Assembly: GCA_035353395.1 (NCBI GenBank)
Contig: DAOPZL010000031.1
Span: forward strand, 1 to 34,287
DNA length: 34,287 nt
Source of the DNA: UBA1801 sp035353395
Lineage (GTDB): Bacteria; Acidobacteriota; Holophagae; Holophagales; Holophagaceae
Reading direction: 5' to 3'
This document shows, piece after piece, positions 25,057 through 31,266 of the stretch. Each line of letters begins with the position of its first letter. Within the stretch, counting starts at the first letter, position 1. The translations under genes were made by a program, and so were the position numbers. The notes below the pieces were generated by a model. The model made no database searches and had not been told where the DNA came from. It saw only the letters and a program-made list of their open reading frames with translations.

Positions 25057-25065
25057 TGCGATAAT
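25057..25065 (+). promoter_or_regulatory. Candidate extended -10 promoter for the YgjP-like gene
   Basis: TGCGATAAT (25057-25065) matches an extended -10 element (TGn plus a hexamer with five of six consensus bases). No -35 box is apparent upstream, which is tolerated by extended -10 promoters. Transcription would start about 15 bp before the ATG at 25086. Confidence 0.38.
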
Positions 25066-25085
25066 GGCCTCTTCCGGGGAGTTCG

Positions 25086-25652
25086 ATGGACGGACGCGAG
25101 GGACTGGCAGGGGAGGCTCCGGAACTGGCCGGGCGGGGGAACCGCGCCCTGGAGCCGGGGATGCCGCTGAAGTACCTGGAAGGCTACGGGGAGGCCGTCC
25201 AGGCCCGGGTGAGGGATCTCATCGTCGGGGATCGGCTCGGCGACTACCTCCGGAGCCGCTACGGGGAGGCGCACGACATCCGCACGGACAAGGCCCTGCA
25301 TCAGGCCGCCCTGGCCCTGAAGAACCGGTTCATGCGCTCGACCCCGCCCCTGGGCAAGGTGGTCTACGACAGCAAGCTGCAGGTGCTCAGCCACGCCCTC
25401 GGCATGCACACCGTGGTGTCCCGGGTCCAGGGCAGCCGCATCCGGGCGAGCCGGGAGATCCGGATCGCGACGGTCTTCCGCGACGCGCCGGCGGCCTTCC
25501 TGAAGATGGTCCTCGTGCACGAGCTGGCGCACATGAAGGAAGGCGACCACAACAAGGCCTTCTACCAGCTCTGCACCCACATGGCGCCCGACTACCACCA
25601 GCTGGAGTTCGACCTGAGGCTGTACCTGACCCACCTGGAGACCGCGGGGTGA
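25086..25652 (+). CDS. YgjP-like metallopeptidase-domain protein
   Basis: Putative zinc metalloprotein of 188 aa. The gluzincin-like site LVHELAHMKEGDHNKAFY contains His145, Glu146, His149 and the additional His155, the pattern of the YgjP/WLM (DUF45) group in which the third ligand follows shortly after. TPPLGKVVYDSKLQVLSH and CTHMAPDYHQLEFDL complete the family signature. Cytoplasmic, since no signal is seen. The biochemical role of YgjP proteins is uncertain; protease activity and nucleotide hydrolysis have both been suggested. It is followed after 10 bp by the M23 peptidase gene and likely cotranscribed with it. Confidence 0.85.
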   Translation: MDGREGLAGEAPELAGRGNRALEPGMPLKYLEGYGEAVQARVRDLIVGDRLGDYLRSRYGEAHDIRTDKALHQAALALKNRFMRSTPPLGKVVYDSKLQVLSHALGMHTVVSRVQGSRIRASREIRIATVFRDAPAAFLKMVLVHELAHMKEGDHNKAFYQLCTHMAPDYHQLEFDLRLYLTHLETAG

Positions 25653-25662
25653 CGTCAGCCCG

Positions 25663-26529
25663 GTGTCCGCGGATGGCATCGAAAATGCTCGTCTCGCCGC
25701 AGGGAGGCACGAGGTGCGGGTGGAGGTGCTGTCGACGGGGCAGGCGGGCCGCGGGGAATTCATGCTCTCGCCGCGGCTCGATGCCCAGGCGTCCTTGTTC
25801 CAGGACCTCCTGGAATCCCTGTGCGCGTCCAGTGTCGAGGACCTGTCCGGACAGGCCTCGGTTCTCCCGGGGTTCCCTTCGTGTCAATCCGCCGACGGTG
25901 TCATCGTCCAGCCGGGCGACTGCCTTTCCATGCTCTGCGCCGCCGAACTCCGGAGGCGGGGGGGCGGGACTTCCTGGCGTGACATCAGGACCGCCGTCCA
26001 GGCGGTGGCCGAGGACAACCATATCGAGGACCCGGACAGGATCCTCGCCGGGAGGACCCTGGACCTGTCCGGGCTGGCTCCGGGCAGGGAAGGCGGGGCG
26101 GCGGCGCCGGAGACCTCGCAGGCCTGGAACTCGCTGGTGGGGGGCGCAGGGCGCCTCTCCTCGGCGTTCGGGCCGCGCAAGGATCCGTTCTCGGGGCAGG
26201 TGCGCCGGCACGAGGGCATCGACATCGCCGCCCCGGCCGGGACTTCGATCCGCGCGTTCCAGTCCGGGGAGGTCGTCTTTTCCGGCTGGAAGCCCGGCTA
26301 CGGGAACACGGTCGTCCTCCGCCACGAGGACGGGACGGAGAGCCTCTACGGTCACCTCTCGAAGTCGCTCGTCCAGGTGGGGGACCGCGTGACGGGCCGC
26401 GCGACCATCGCGTGCGTGGGATCCACCGGGCGTTCCACCGGCGCCCACCTCCACTTCGAGGTGCGCCGGGAGGGGAGGGCCGTGGATCCGATGCCCCTCC
26501 TGGGCGACGGCCTGCCCGGGTTCGCCTGA
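25663..26529 (+). CDS. LysM-M23 (LytM) peptidase without visible signal peptide
   Basis: Predicted peptidoglycan endopeptidase of 288 aa. A LysM-like segment (about 78-138) begins VIVQPGDCLSML and ends DPDRILAGRTLDLSGL. The M23 domain (about 160-280) has all zinc and catalytic residues: His183 and Asp187 in RRHEGIDIA, His231 in YGHLSK, and HLHFEV with His262 and His264. The start is GTG at 25663. The N-terminal 75 residues are not hydrophobic and show no signal peptide or anchor, although the substrate is outside the cytoplasm. Export by another route (for example a flagellar secretion system, as with rod-cap hydrolases) is a possibility only. The preceding YgjP gene ends 10 bp before. Confidence 0.85.
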   Translation: MSADGIENARLAAGRHEVRVEVLSTGQAGRGEFMLSPRLDAQASLFQDLLESLCASSVEDLSGQASVLPGFPSCQSADGVIVQPGDCLSMLCAAELRRRGGGTSWRDIRTAVQAVAEDNHIEDPDRILAGRTLDLSGLAPGREGGAAAPETSQAWNSLVGGAGRLSSAFGPRKDPFSGQVRRHEGIDIAAPAGTSIRAFQSGEVVFSGWKPGYGNTVVLRHEDGTESLYGHLSKSLVQVGDRVTGRATIACVGSTGRSTGAHLHFEVRREGRAVDPMPLLGDGLPGFA

Positions 26530-26566
26530 GGTTCCCCGGCACGATCCGGTGCGGGAGAATGAACGG

Positions 26567-27439
26567 GTGCGCTACGACGAACCCCTCTTCCGACCCCCGA
26601 GCGAGGCTGAGTCCTTCATCCTCCAGGCGACCCTGGGTTGTTCCTGGAACGCCTGCACCTACTGCGCCATGTACCGGGACAAGACGTTCCGGATCCGCCC
26701 CCTCGAGGCGATCCTGGCCGACATCTCCGAGGCCGGCCTCCGGTTCGCCGGCGAGGTCCGCCATGTCTTCGTGGCGGACGGGGATCCGCTGGTCATGGGG
26801 CCGGACCTCTGGGAGCCCGTCCTGCGCGCCCTGGCGGGGGCCTTTCCCCGCCTCCGGCGCGTCGGCACCTACGCCACGGCGCGCAACCTGCTGGAGAAGA
26901 CGCCCGGCGAACTGAAGCGCCTCAGGGACCTGGGGCTTTCGCTGCTGTATCTCGGCCCCGAATCAGGGGACGACGCGACCCTCCGGCGCATCGCCAAGGG
27001 AGCCACCGCGGCGGAACACATCGAGGCCGCCCGGAAGGCGCGGGAGGCCGGCATGGACTTGTCGCTGATCTTCCTCCTGGGCGCCGGGGGGACGGAGCGC
27101 AGCGAGGCGCACGCCAGGGCCTCCGGCCGGCTCGCCACGGCGATGGATCCCCGGTTCCTGTCCACCCTGACCCTCACGGTCGTCCCCGGCACGCCCCAGG
27201 CGGCCCTGGAGGCGCGAGGCGCCTTCAGCCTCCCCGATGTCCGCGGCCTGCTCTCGGAGCTGCGCTGGTTCGTGGAAGAGGCCCGTCCGACGGGGGCGAT
27301 CTTCCGGTCCAACCACGCCTCGAACTACCTGCCCATCGGCGGCCGCCTCCCCCGGGACCGGGACGCGATCCTGGCCGCTATCGACGCGGCCCTCCAAGGG
27401 CGCGTCCTGCTTCGGCCGGAGTGGGCCAGGGGGTTGTAG
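26567..27439 (+). CDS. Radical SAM protein of unknown function
   Basis: Predicted SAM-dependent radical enzyme, 290 aa. The cluster-binding cysteines are Cys25, Cys30 and Cys33 in TLGCSWNACTYCAMYRDK, a CX4CX2C spacing instead of the standard CX3CX2C. The pattern GCSxNxCTxCxMY is one I recognise in a conserved radical SAM family sometimes annotated as a coproporphyrinogen oxidase relative. Later segments LLYLGPESGDDATLRRIAKG and NHASNYLPIGGRLPRDRD fit this family's TIM barrel and C-terminus. I place the start at GTG 26567 with GGGAG upstream; GTG 26549 would add six residues. It ends 7 bp from the convergent rimI stop. No substrate can be named. Confidence 0.85.
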   Translation: MRYDEPLFRPPSEAESFILQATLGCSWNACTYCAMYRDKTFRIRPLEAILADISEAGLRFAGEVRHVFVADGDPLVMGPDLWEPVLRALAGAFPRLRRVGTYATARNLLEKTPGELKRLRDLGLSLLYLGPESGDDATLRRIAKGATAAEHIEAARKAREAGMDLSLIFLLGAGGTERSEAHARASGRLATAMDPRFLSTLTLTVVPGTPQAALEARGAFSLPDVRGLLSELRWFVEEARPTGAIFRSNHASNYLPIGGRLPRDRDAILAAIDAALQGRVLLRPEWARGL

Positions 27440-27442
27440 GCC

Positions 27443-27456
27443 CCGGTCATGACCGG
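27443..27456. terminator. Short palindrome at a convergent gene junction
   Basis: CCGGTCATGACCGG is a perfect 14-bp palindrome able to form a five-base stem with a CATG loop in either transcript. It overlaps the last codons of rimI and lies 3 bp after the radical SAM stop. No T tract follows, so terminator function is uncertain. Confidence 0.25.
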
Positions 27457-27884
27457 CCTGGAATCCGGTTCCCCAGGGGCTTCCCGTAGGCCAGGGCATC
27501 CTCGCCGTCCGGGTAGTAGGCCTTCCGCAGGCGCTGGAAGCGCCAGCCCATGGCCTCGTAGAGGGCCCGGGCGGGCAGGTTGGAGTCCCTGACTTCCAGG
27601 AAGAGGGTTTCGACGCCTGCCTGGGCGAGAAACACCCCGGAGTCCTCCAGGAGCCGGCGGGCCAGGCCCTGGCGGCGTTCGGCCGGGGCCACCGCGAGGC
27701 GGAGCAGCTCGGCCTCGCCGGCGGCCGGGAGTACGCCCCAGCGCGCATAGGCGCAGGAGGGGTAGCCCAGGAGGTGCTCGTGGGCCTCCAGCGGACCCCA
27801 AGGATCCGTGAAGACCTCCCGCTCCAGGCGCTCCACCCAGGAGGGAAGCTGGGAGCCGGGAAGCAGGTGGACCAGGTCCCTCAC
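27447..27884 (-). CDS. rimI: Ribosomal-protein alanine N-acetyltransferase-like GNAT
   Basis: GNAT acetyltransferase of 145 aa, probably modifying the N-terminus of ribosomal protein S18 or related targets. Motif A is LRLAVAPAERRQGLARRLLEDS with the RRQGLA CoA loop, and the late motif is FLEVRDSNLPARALYEAMGWR with YYPDGEDALAY at the end, all typical of RimI. The start is GTG at 27884, which overlaps the tsaB stop in GTGA. The tsaB-rimI pairing is widespread in bacteria and strengthens the call. Earlier in-frame starts would lie deep inside tsaB. Confidence 0.9.
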   Translation of the reverse strand: MRDLVHLLPGSQLPSWVERLEREVFTDPWGPLEAHEHLLGYPSCAYARWGVLPAAGEAELLRLAVAPAERRQGLARRLLEDSGVFLAQAGVETLFLEVRDSNLPARALYEAMGWRFQRLRKAYYPDGEDALAYGKPLGNRIPGRS

Positions 27885-28576
27885 CGGGCCCGGCCCCGTC
27901 TCAGGGCGTCGGGGAGGTGGCGGGAAGCCTCGGGGAAGTTGACCTCCGCGTCGGTTTCCCTCAGGTAGAAGGGGACCAGGGGGGCTTCCGGGGGCCGCCG
28001 GGGCAGCTCCCGGCAGAGCTGGACCAGGCCGGCGAGGGTGCAGGCGCCTTCGTCCTCCACGGTCAAGGGCCGCGAGCCGGCGGCCGCCGATGCCTTGGAC
28101 GCGAAGGCTTCCGGCGCCCACCAGGGTTGCCCCTGGAGCAGGGCGGGCAGCTCCGCCAGGGGGTGCTTGCAGGCGGCGCCCATGGGCTCCCCATCCCACC
28201 GCTGGGCGAAGACCTCGTCGCGCTGGCCGTCGAGGAGGATCCAGGCCGGAGCCTGGTGCCCCGCCGCCCGCAGGGCCCTGGCCCGAAGCTCGAAGGCCGA
28301 GAAACCCCAGGTCGGCAGGCCCGTCAGGGCCAAGCCTTCGGCCGTGGCCACGCCGATGCGCAGGCTGGTGAACCCGCCGGGCCCCACGCAGGCGACGACG
28401 CCGCGGAGATCGCCGGGGGTCCGTCCGGCTTCGGTCATCAGGAGATTGACGGTCGGCAGCAGGGAGCCGCTGTGGCTGCGCCCGATGCCCGCCGTCACCC
28501 GCCGGCTCCAGGCGGAAGCCTCTTCCACCAGGGCCAGGTGGAGCATCTCGGTGGTGGAATCGATCCCCAGGATCAT
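27881..28576 (-). CDS. tsaB: tRNA threonylcarbamoyladenosine biosynthesis protein TsaB
   Basis: Non-catalytic partner of TsaD in making the t6A37 modification of ANN-decoding tRNAs, with TsaC and TsaE. The product is 231 aa of the ASKHA fold. The N-terminal ILGIDSTTEMLHLAL and the central VVACVGPGGFTSLRIGVATAEGLAL (read in two parts) are diagnostic. I choose the ATG at 28576 (MILGIDST); an upstream in-frame start adds 13 residues foreign to the family. It lies 71 bp after rpmB, past a weak hairpin, and overlaps rimI by 4 bp. Confidence 0.95.
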   Translation of the reverse strand: MILGIDSTTEMLHLALVEEASAWSRRVTAGIGRSHSGSLLPTVNLLMTEAGRTPGDLRGVVACVGPGGFTSLRIGVATAEGLALTGLPTWGFSAFELRARALRAAGHQAPAWILLDGQRDEVFAQRWDGEPMGAACKHPLAELPALLQGQPWWAPEAFASKASAAAGSRPLTVEDEGACTLAGLVQLCRELPRRPPEAPLVPFYLRETDAEVNFPEASRHLPDALRRGRAR

Positions 28577-28590
28577 CGGATCATGCCCCC

Positions 28591-28625
28591 AAACGAATAC
28601 GGCCCGCGGGTTCACCGAGGGCCGT
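28591..28625 (-). terminator. Weak terminator or attenuator after rpmB
   Basis: On the minus strand ACGGCCC (28625-28619) pairs with GGGCCGT (28605-28599) around a 13-base loop, followed by ATTCGTTT. It lies between rpmB and tsaB. The short T run suggests partial read-through into tsaB-rimI. Confidence 0.4.
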
Positions 28626-28647
28626 GGCGGAAGGCTGCGAGCGTTGT

Positions 28648-28839
28648 CTAGACGTTCTTGGTGATCTTGCCCGCCTGGAGGCAGGAGGTGCAGACGCGCA
28701 CGCGGCGCGGAACGCCGCCCACCAGGGCGCGCACGGTCTGGAGGTTGGGATTCCAGCGGCGGAGGGTGATGTTGTTGGAATGAGAGACGTTATGCCCGAA
28801 CTGGGGCTTCTTTCCACACACGACGCACTGACGGGACAT
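28648..28839 (-). CDS. rpmB: 50S ribosomal protein L28
   Basis: Ribosomal large-subunit protein of 63 aa. MSRQCVVCGKKPQFGHNVSHSNN begins the family signature (read in two parts), followed by RRWNPNLQTVR. Cys5, Cys8, Cys50 and Cys53 make two CxxC pairs, so this is the zinc-binding (C+) form. No zinc-free paralogue is in the window. The ATG is preceded by GAGG. It has its own promoter in the 85-bp gap after hisS. Confidence 0.97.
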   Translation of the reverse strand: MSRQCVVCGKKPQFGHNVSHSNNITLRRWNPNLQTVRALVGGVPRRVRVCTSCLQAGKITKNV

Positions 28840-28883
28840 GGGAACCTCACGAATCCGAATACGGCAAAGCCCAAAGGAGAATT

Positions 28884-28911
28884 AGTCTACCAAGGATGGG
28901 GCGGAACTCAA
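28884..28911 (-). promoter_or_regulatory. Promoter of rpmB
   Basis: On the minus strand TTGAGT (28911-28906) and TAGACT (28889-28884) are spaced by 16 bp, matching the consensus at four of six positions each. They lie in an AT-richer gap directly upstream of rpmB, about 45 bp before the start codon. Confidence 0.58.
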
Positions 28912-28924
28912 GAAGGAATTTGGG

Positions 28925-30286
28925 CTAGCGCGAAAGCTCCGCCAGGCGGAGGGCGACGTCCTCCCGCGGGATGCGGGTCTGCTCGCCGGTTCCGAGGTCC
29001 TTCACCGTCACCACGCCTTCGGCCTTCTCGTCCGACCCCATGACCACCGCGAAGCGGATCCCCGCGCGGTCGGCGTACTTGAACTGCCGGGCCAGCTTGG
29101 CGGGTTCCAGGTGGATCTCCGTGTTCACCCCCGCCCCCCTGAGGTCCGCCGTGATCGCCAGGTAGTCGGGGAGAAGGGCCGGATCCAGCTGGGTGACCAG
29201 GACCTGCACGGTGCTCGGACCGTCCTGGACCACCCCCGCCTCGGAGAGGATGTAGAAGAGGCGCGTCAGGCCGATGGAGATCCCCACCCCGGGCAGGCGG
29301 CTCTTGGTGTACTGGCTGGCCAGGTTGTCGTAGCGGCCGCCGGAGCACACGGAACCCACCCCCGGATGATCCGTGAGGAAGGTCTCGTAGACCGTGCCCG
29401 TGTAGTAGTCCAGGCCCCGGGCGATGCCCAGGTTGATGTTCCAGTGCGACTCGGGGACCTTGAAGGCCCGCAGGGCCTCCACCACCTGGTCCAGTTCCTC
29501 CACGCCCAGGCGGAAGGTGGGATTGGCGTCGTCGCGGCCGGCGAGTTCCTTCAGGGAACCCAGGATCTCGGCGGCGGTCCCCCGGGTCCCCACCACCTCC
29601 AGGATGCGGTCCGCCACGGGCTTCGCGAGGCCCAGTTCCTCCCCCATGAGCAGGTCCCGGACCGCTTCCAGCCCGATCTTGTCCAGCCGGTCCACCTGGC
29701 GCAGGACGGCCATGCGCTGCTCCGGCTCCGTGATCCCGAGGCTCTCGAAGAGCCCCAGGAGGATCTTGCGGTTGTTGAAGTGGATTCGGAAGGGCCCCAC
29801 GTTCAGCTCGCTGAACAGGGTGTGGATCACCGCCGGCATCTCCGCGTCGAAGGCCAGGGGCAGGGAGTCCTTGCCGATGACGTCGATGTCGCACTGGTAG
29901 AACTCGCGGTAGCGCCCCTTCTGGGCGCGCTCCCCGCGGTAGACTCGCTGGATCTGGTAGCGCCGGAAGGGGAAGGCCAGGTTCGCCTCGTGCTCGGCCA
30001 CGTAGCGGGCCAGGGGCACCGTCAGGTCGAAGCGGAGCGCCAGCTCGGGCCTGTGCCCCTGTTCGAGGGAGCCCGTGGACTGCACGAAATAGACCTGCTT
30101 CTCCGTCTCCCCCCCGCTCTTGGAGAGCAGGACGTCGGCGACCTCGAAGACGGGGGTCTCGATGGGCACGAACCCGTAGCGCTCGAATCCCCTGCGGATG
30201 GTGTCCATCATGCGCTGGAAGGTCATCTGCCTCCGGGGGAGGAGCTCCATGGTGCCGGGTGAGGTGCGGGGGGTCGTCAGTGCCAT
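28925..30286 (-). CDS. hisS: Histidyl-tRNA synthetase
   Basis: Class II aminoacyl-tRNA synthetase of 453 aa that charges tRNA-His. Motif 1 begins near ERYGFVPIETPVFE; motif 2 is FRRYQIQRVYRGERAQKGRYREFYQ (107-131, read in parts); the histidine-binding signature GLDYYTGTVYE and motif 3 GVGISIGLTRL follow. The C-terminal anticodon-binding domain (about 360-453) has VLVTQLD and KYADRAGIRFAVVMG. The N-terminal SPGTMELLP replaces the usual GTRDLLP, a mild deviation. The ATG at 30286 is only preceded by a close GAAGG, so initiation may be weak; the next Met is at residue 13. Divergent from dprA across 100 bp. Confidence 0.97.
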   Translation of the reverse strand: MALTTPRTSPGTMELLPRRQMTFQRMMDTIRRGFERYGFVPIETPVFEVADVLLSKSGGETEKQVYFVQSTGSLEQGHRPELALRFDLTVPLARYVAEHEANLAFPFRRYQIQRVYRGERAQKGRYREFYQCDIDVIGKDSLPLAFDAEMPAVIHTLFSELNVGPFRIHFNNRKILLGLFESLGITEPEQRMAVLRQVDRLDKIGLEAVRDLLMGEELGLAKPVADRILEVVGTRGTAAEILGSLKELAGRDDANPTFRLGVEELDQVVEALRAFKVPESHWNINLGIARGLDYYTGTVYETFLTDHPGVGSVCSGGRYDNLASQYTKSRLPGVGISIGLTRLFYILSEAGVVQDGPSTVQVLVTQLDPALLPDYLAITADLRGAGVNTEIHLEPAKLARQFKYADRAGIRFAVVMGSDEKAEGVVTVKDLGTGEQTRIPREDVALRLAELSR

Positions 30287-30386
30287 CCTTCGATTCTCGC
30301 AAACCTGGGCATGGGCCGCACGGACTGATTTCCGGCTGCCGCCCTTGCATCGCGGGGACGCCTCGCCCAGAGTGTATGGAATCCCC

Positions 30387-31220
30387 ATGAACACCGCCGA
30401 CTGGGCTCTGGCCTTCACGCTGACGTCCTGGACCGAACGCCAGAAAGCCGAAGTGTGGGGGATCGTCCAGTCCGGCGTGGAACCGGCCCTGCCGGCCCTC
30501 ATGAGAAAGGACGTGGAGGACCTGGTCGCCAGGCTGCCCCGGCTGCGCCGGGAAGCCGAGGGGCGGGGGGTGCGCCTGGTGCTTCCCGGCGACGAAGGGG
30601 CGGACCGGCTCCTGGAGGGCCTGCCCTACCCGGTGGCGCTCTGGGTCCGGGGCACGTTGCCGCCGGACGGGCCTTCGGTGGCGGTGGTGGGGAGCCGGGA
30701 GGCGAGCTTCGCGGGCCGGGAACGCGCGCGGAACTGGGCCCGCGAGTTGACGGCCTCCGGAGTGGCCGTCCTGTCGGGCCTGGCCCGGGGCATCGACGGA
30801 GCTGCCCACGAGGGAGCCCTGGAGGCGGGGCGAACCTGGGGCGTCATGGGCTCGGGGCTGGATCGCCCCTATCCCCCCGAGCACCGGGGGCTCATGGACC
30901 GGATCGTCAAGGCCGGAGGGGGCATCCTCACGCCCTTCCCTCCGGGCGCGGAGCCCCACAGATGGCATTTCCCGCGGCGCAACCTGCTCCTGGCCGCCTG
31001 GGCGCGGGGAGTGCTCGTCGTGGAGGCCCGCATCCGTTCCGGTTCCCTGGTGACGGCCCGGCTGGCGCTCGACCTGGGAAGGGAACTCTGGGTGGTTCCC
31101 GGGGCGCCGGAAGAACCCCTCGCGGAAGGGCCCAACGAGCTGCTGCGGCAGTGCGCGGCCAGGCCATGCCGCTCTCCCCGGGACCTGCTCGAGGACCTCG
31201 ATTTTCACAAGGGGACTTGA
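30387..31220 (+). CDS. dprA: DNA processing protein DprA (short form)
   Basis: Cytoplasmic single-strand DNA-binding protein that loads RecA during natural transformation. The 277-aa product has an N-terminal helical part (about 1-60) and the Rossmann domain. Family motifs are VAVVGSREASFAGRERA (98-114), SGLARGIDGAAHEGAL (130-145), GSGLDRPYPPEH, RSGSLVTARLALDLGRE and VVPGAP with GPNELL. It ends soon after this domain, so the C-terminal winged-helix (DML1-like) domain of longer DprA proteins is missing. The ATG at 30387 has only weak ribosome-binding sequence. topA follows 46 bp downstream; dprA-topA adjacency is common in bacteria. Confidence 0.95.
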   Translation: MNTADWALAFTLTSWTERQKAEVWGIVQSGVEPALPALMRKDVEDLVARLPRLRREAEGRGVRLVLPGDEGADRLLEGLPYPVALWVRGTLPPDGPSVAVVGSREASFAGRERARNWARELTASGVAVLSGLARGIDGAAHEGALEAGRTWGVMGSGLDRPYPPEHRGLMDRIVKAGGGILTPFPPGAEPHRWHFPRRNLLLAAWARGVLVVEARIRSGSLVTARLALDLGRELWVVPGAPEEPLAEGPNELLRQCAARPCRSPRDLLEDLDFHKGT

Positions 31221-31247
31221 CAAAGGTCCCGGCTTAGGGCCCATCAT
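31217..31247 (+). promoter_or_regulatory. Candidate promoter of topA
   Basis: A perfect TTGACA (31217-31222) overlaps the dprA stop codon. CATCAT (31242-31247) follows at a 19-bp spacing and matches -10 at four of six positions. The spacing is long, so strength is doubtful; this arrangement could be supercoiling-sensitive, as topA promoters often are. Confidence 0.35.
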
Positions 31248-31266
31248 CCCATTCGTGGAGTCCGCC

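Noticed and set aside
30287..30502. N-terminal extension of HisS upstream of 30286
   Set aside because: It would overlap the divergent dprA start and bears no resemblance to histidyl-tRNA synthetase N-termini.
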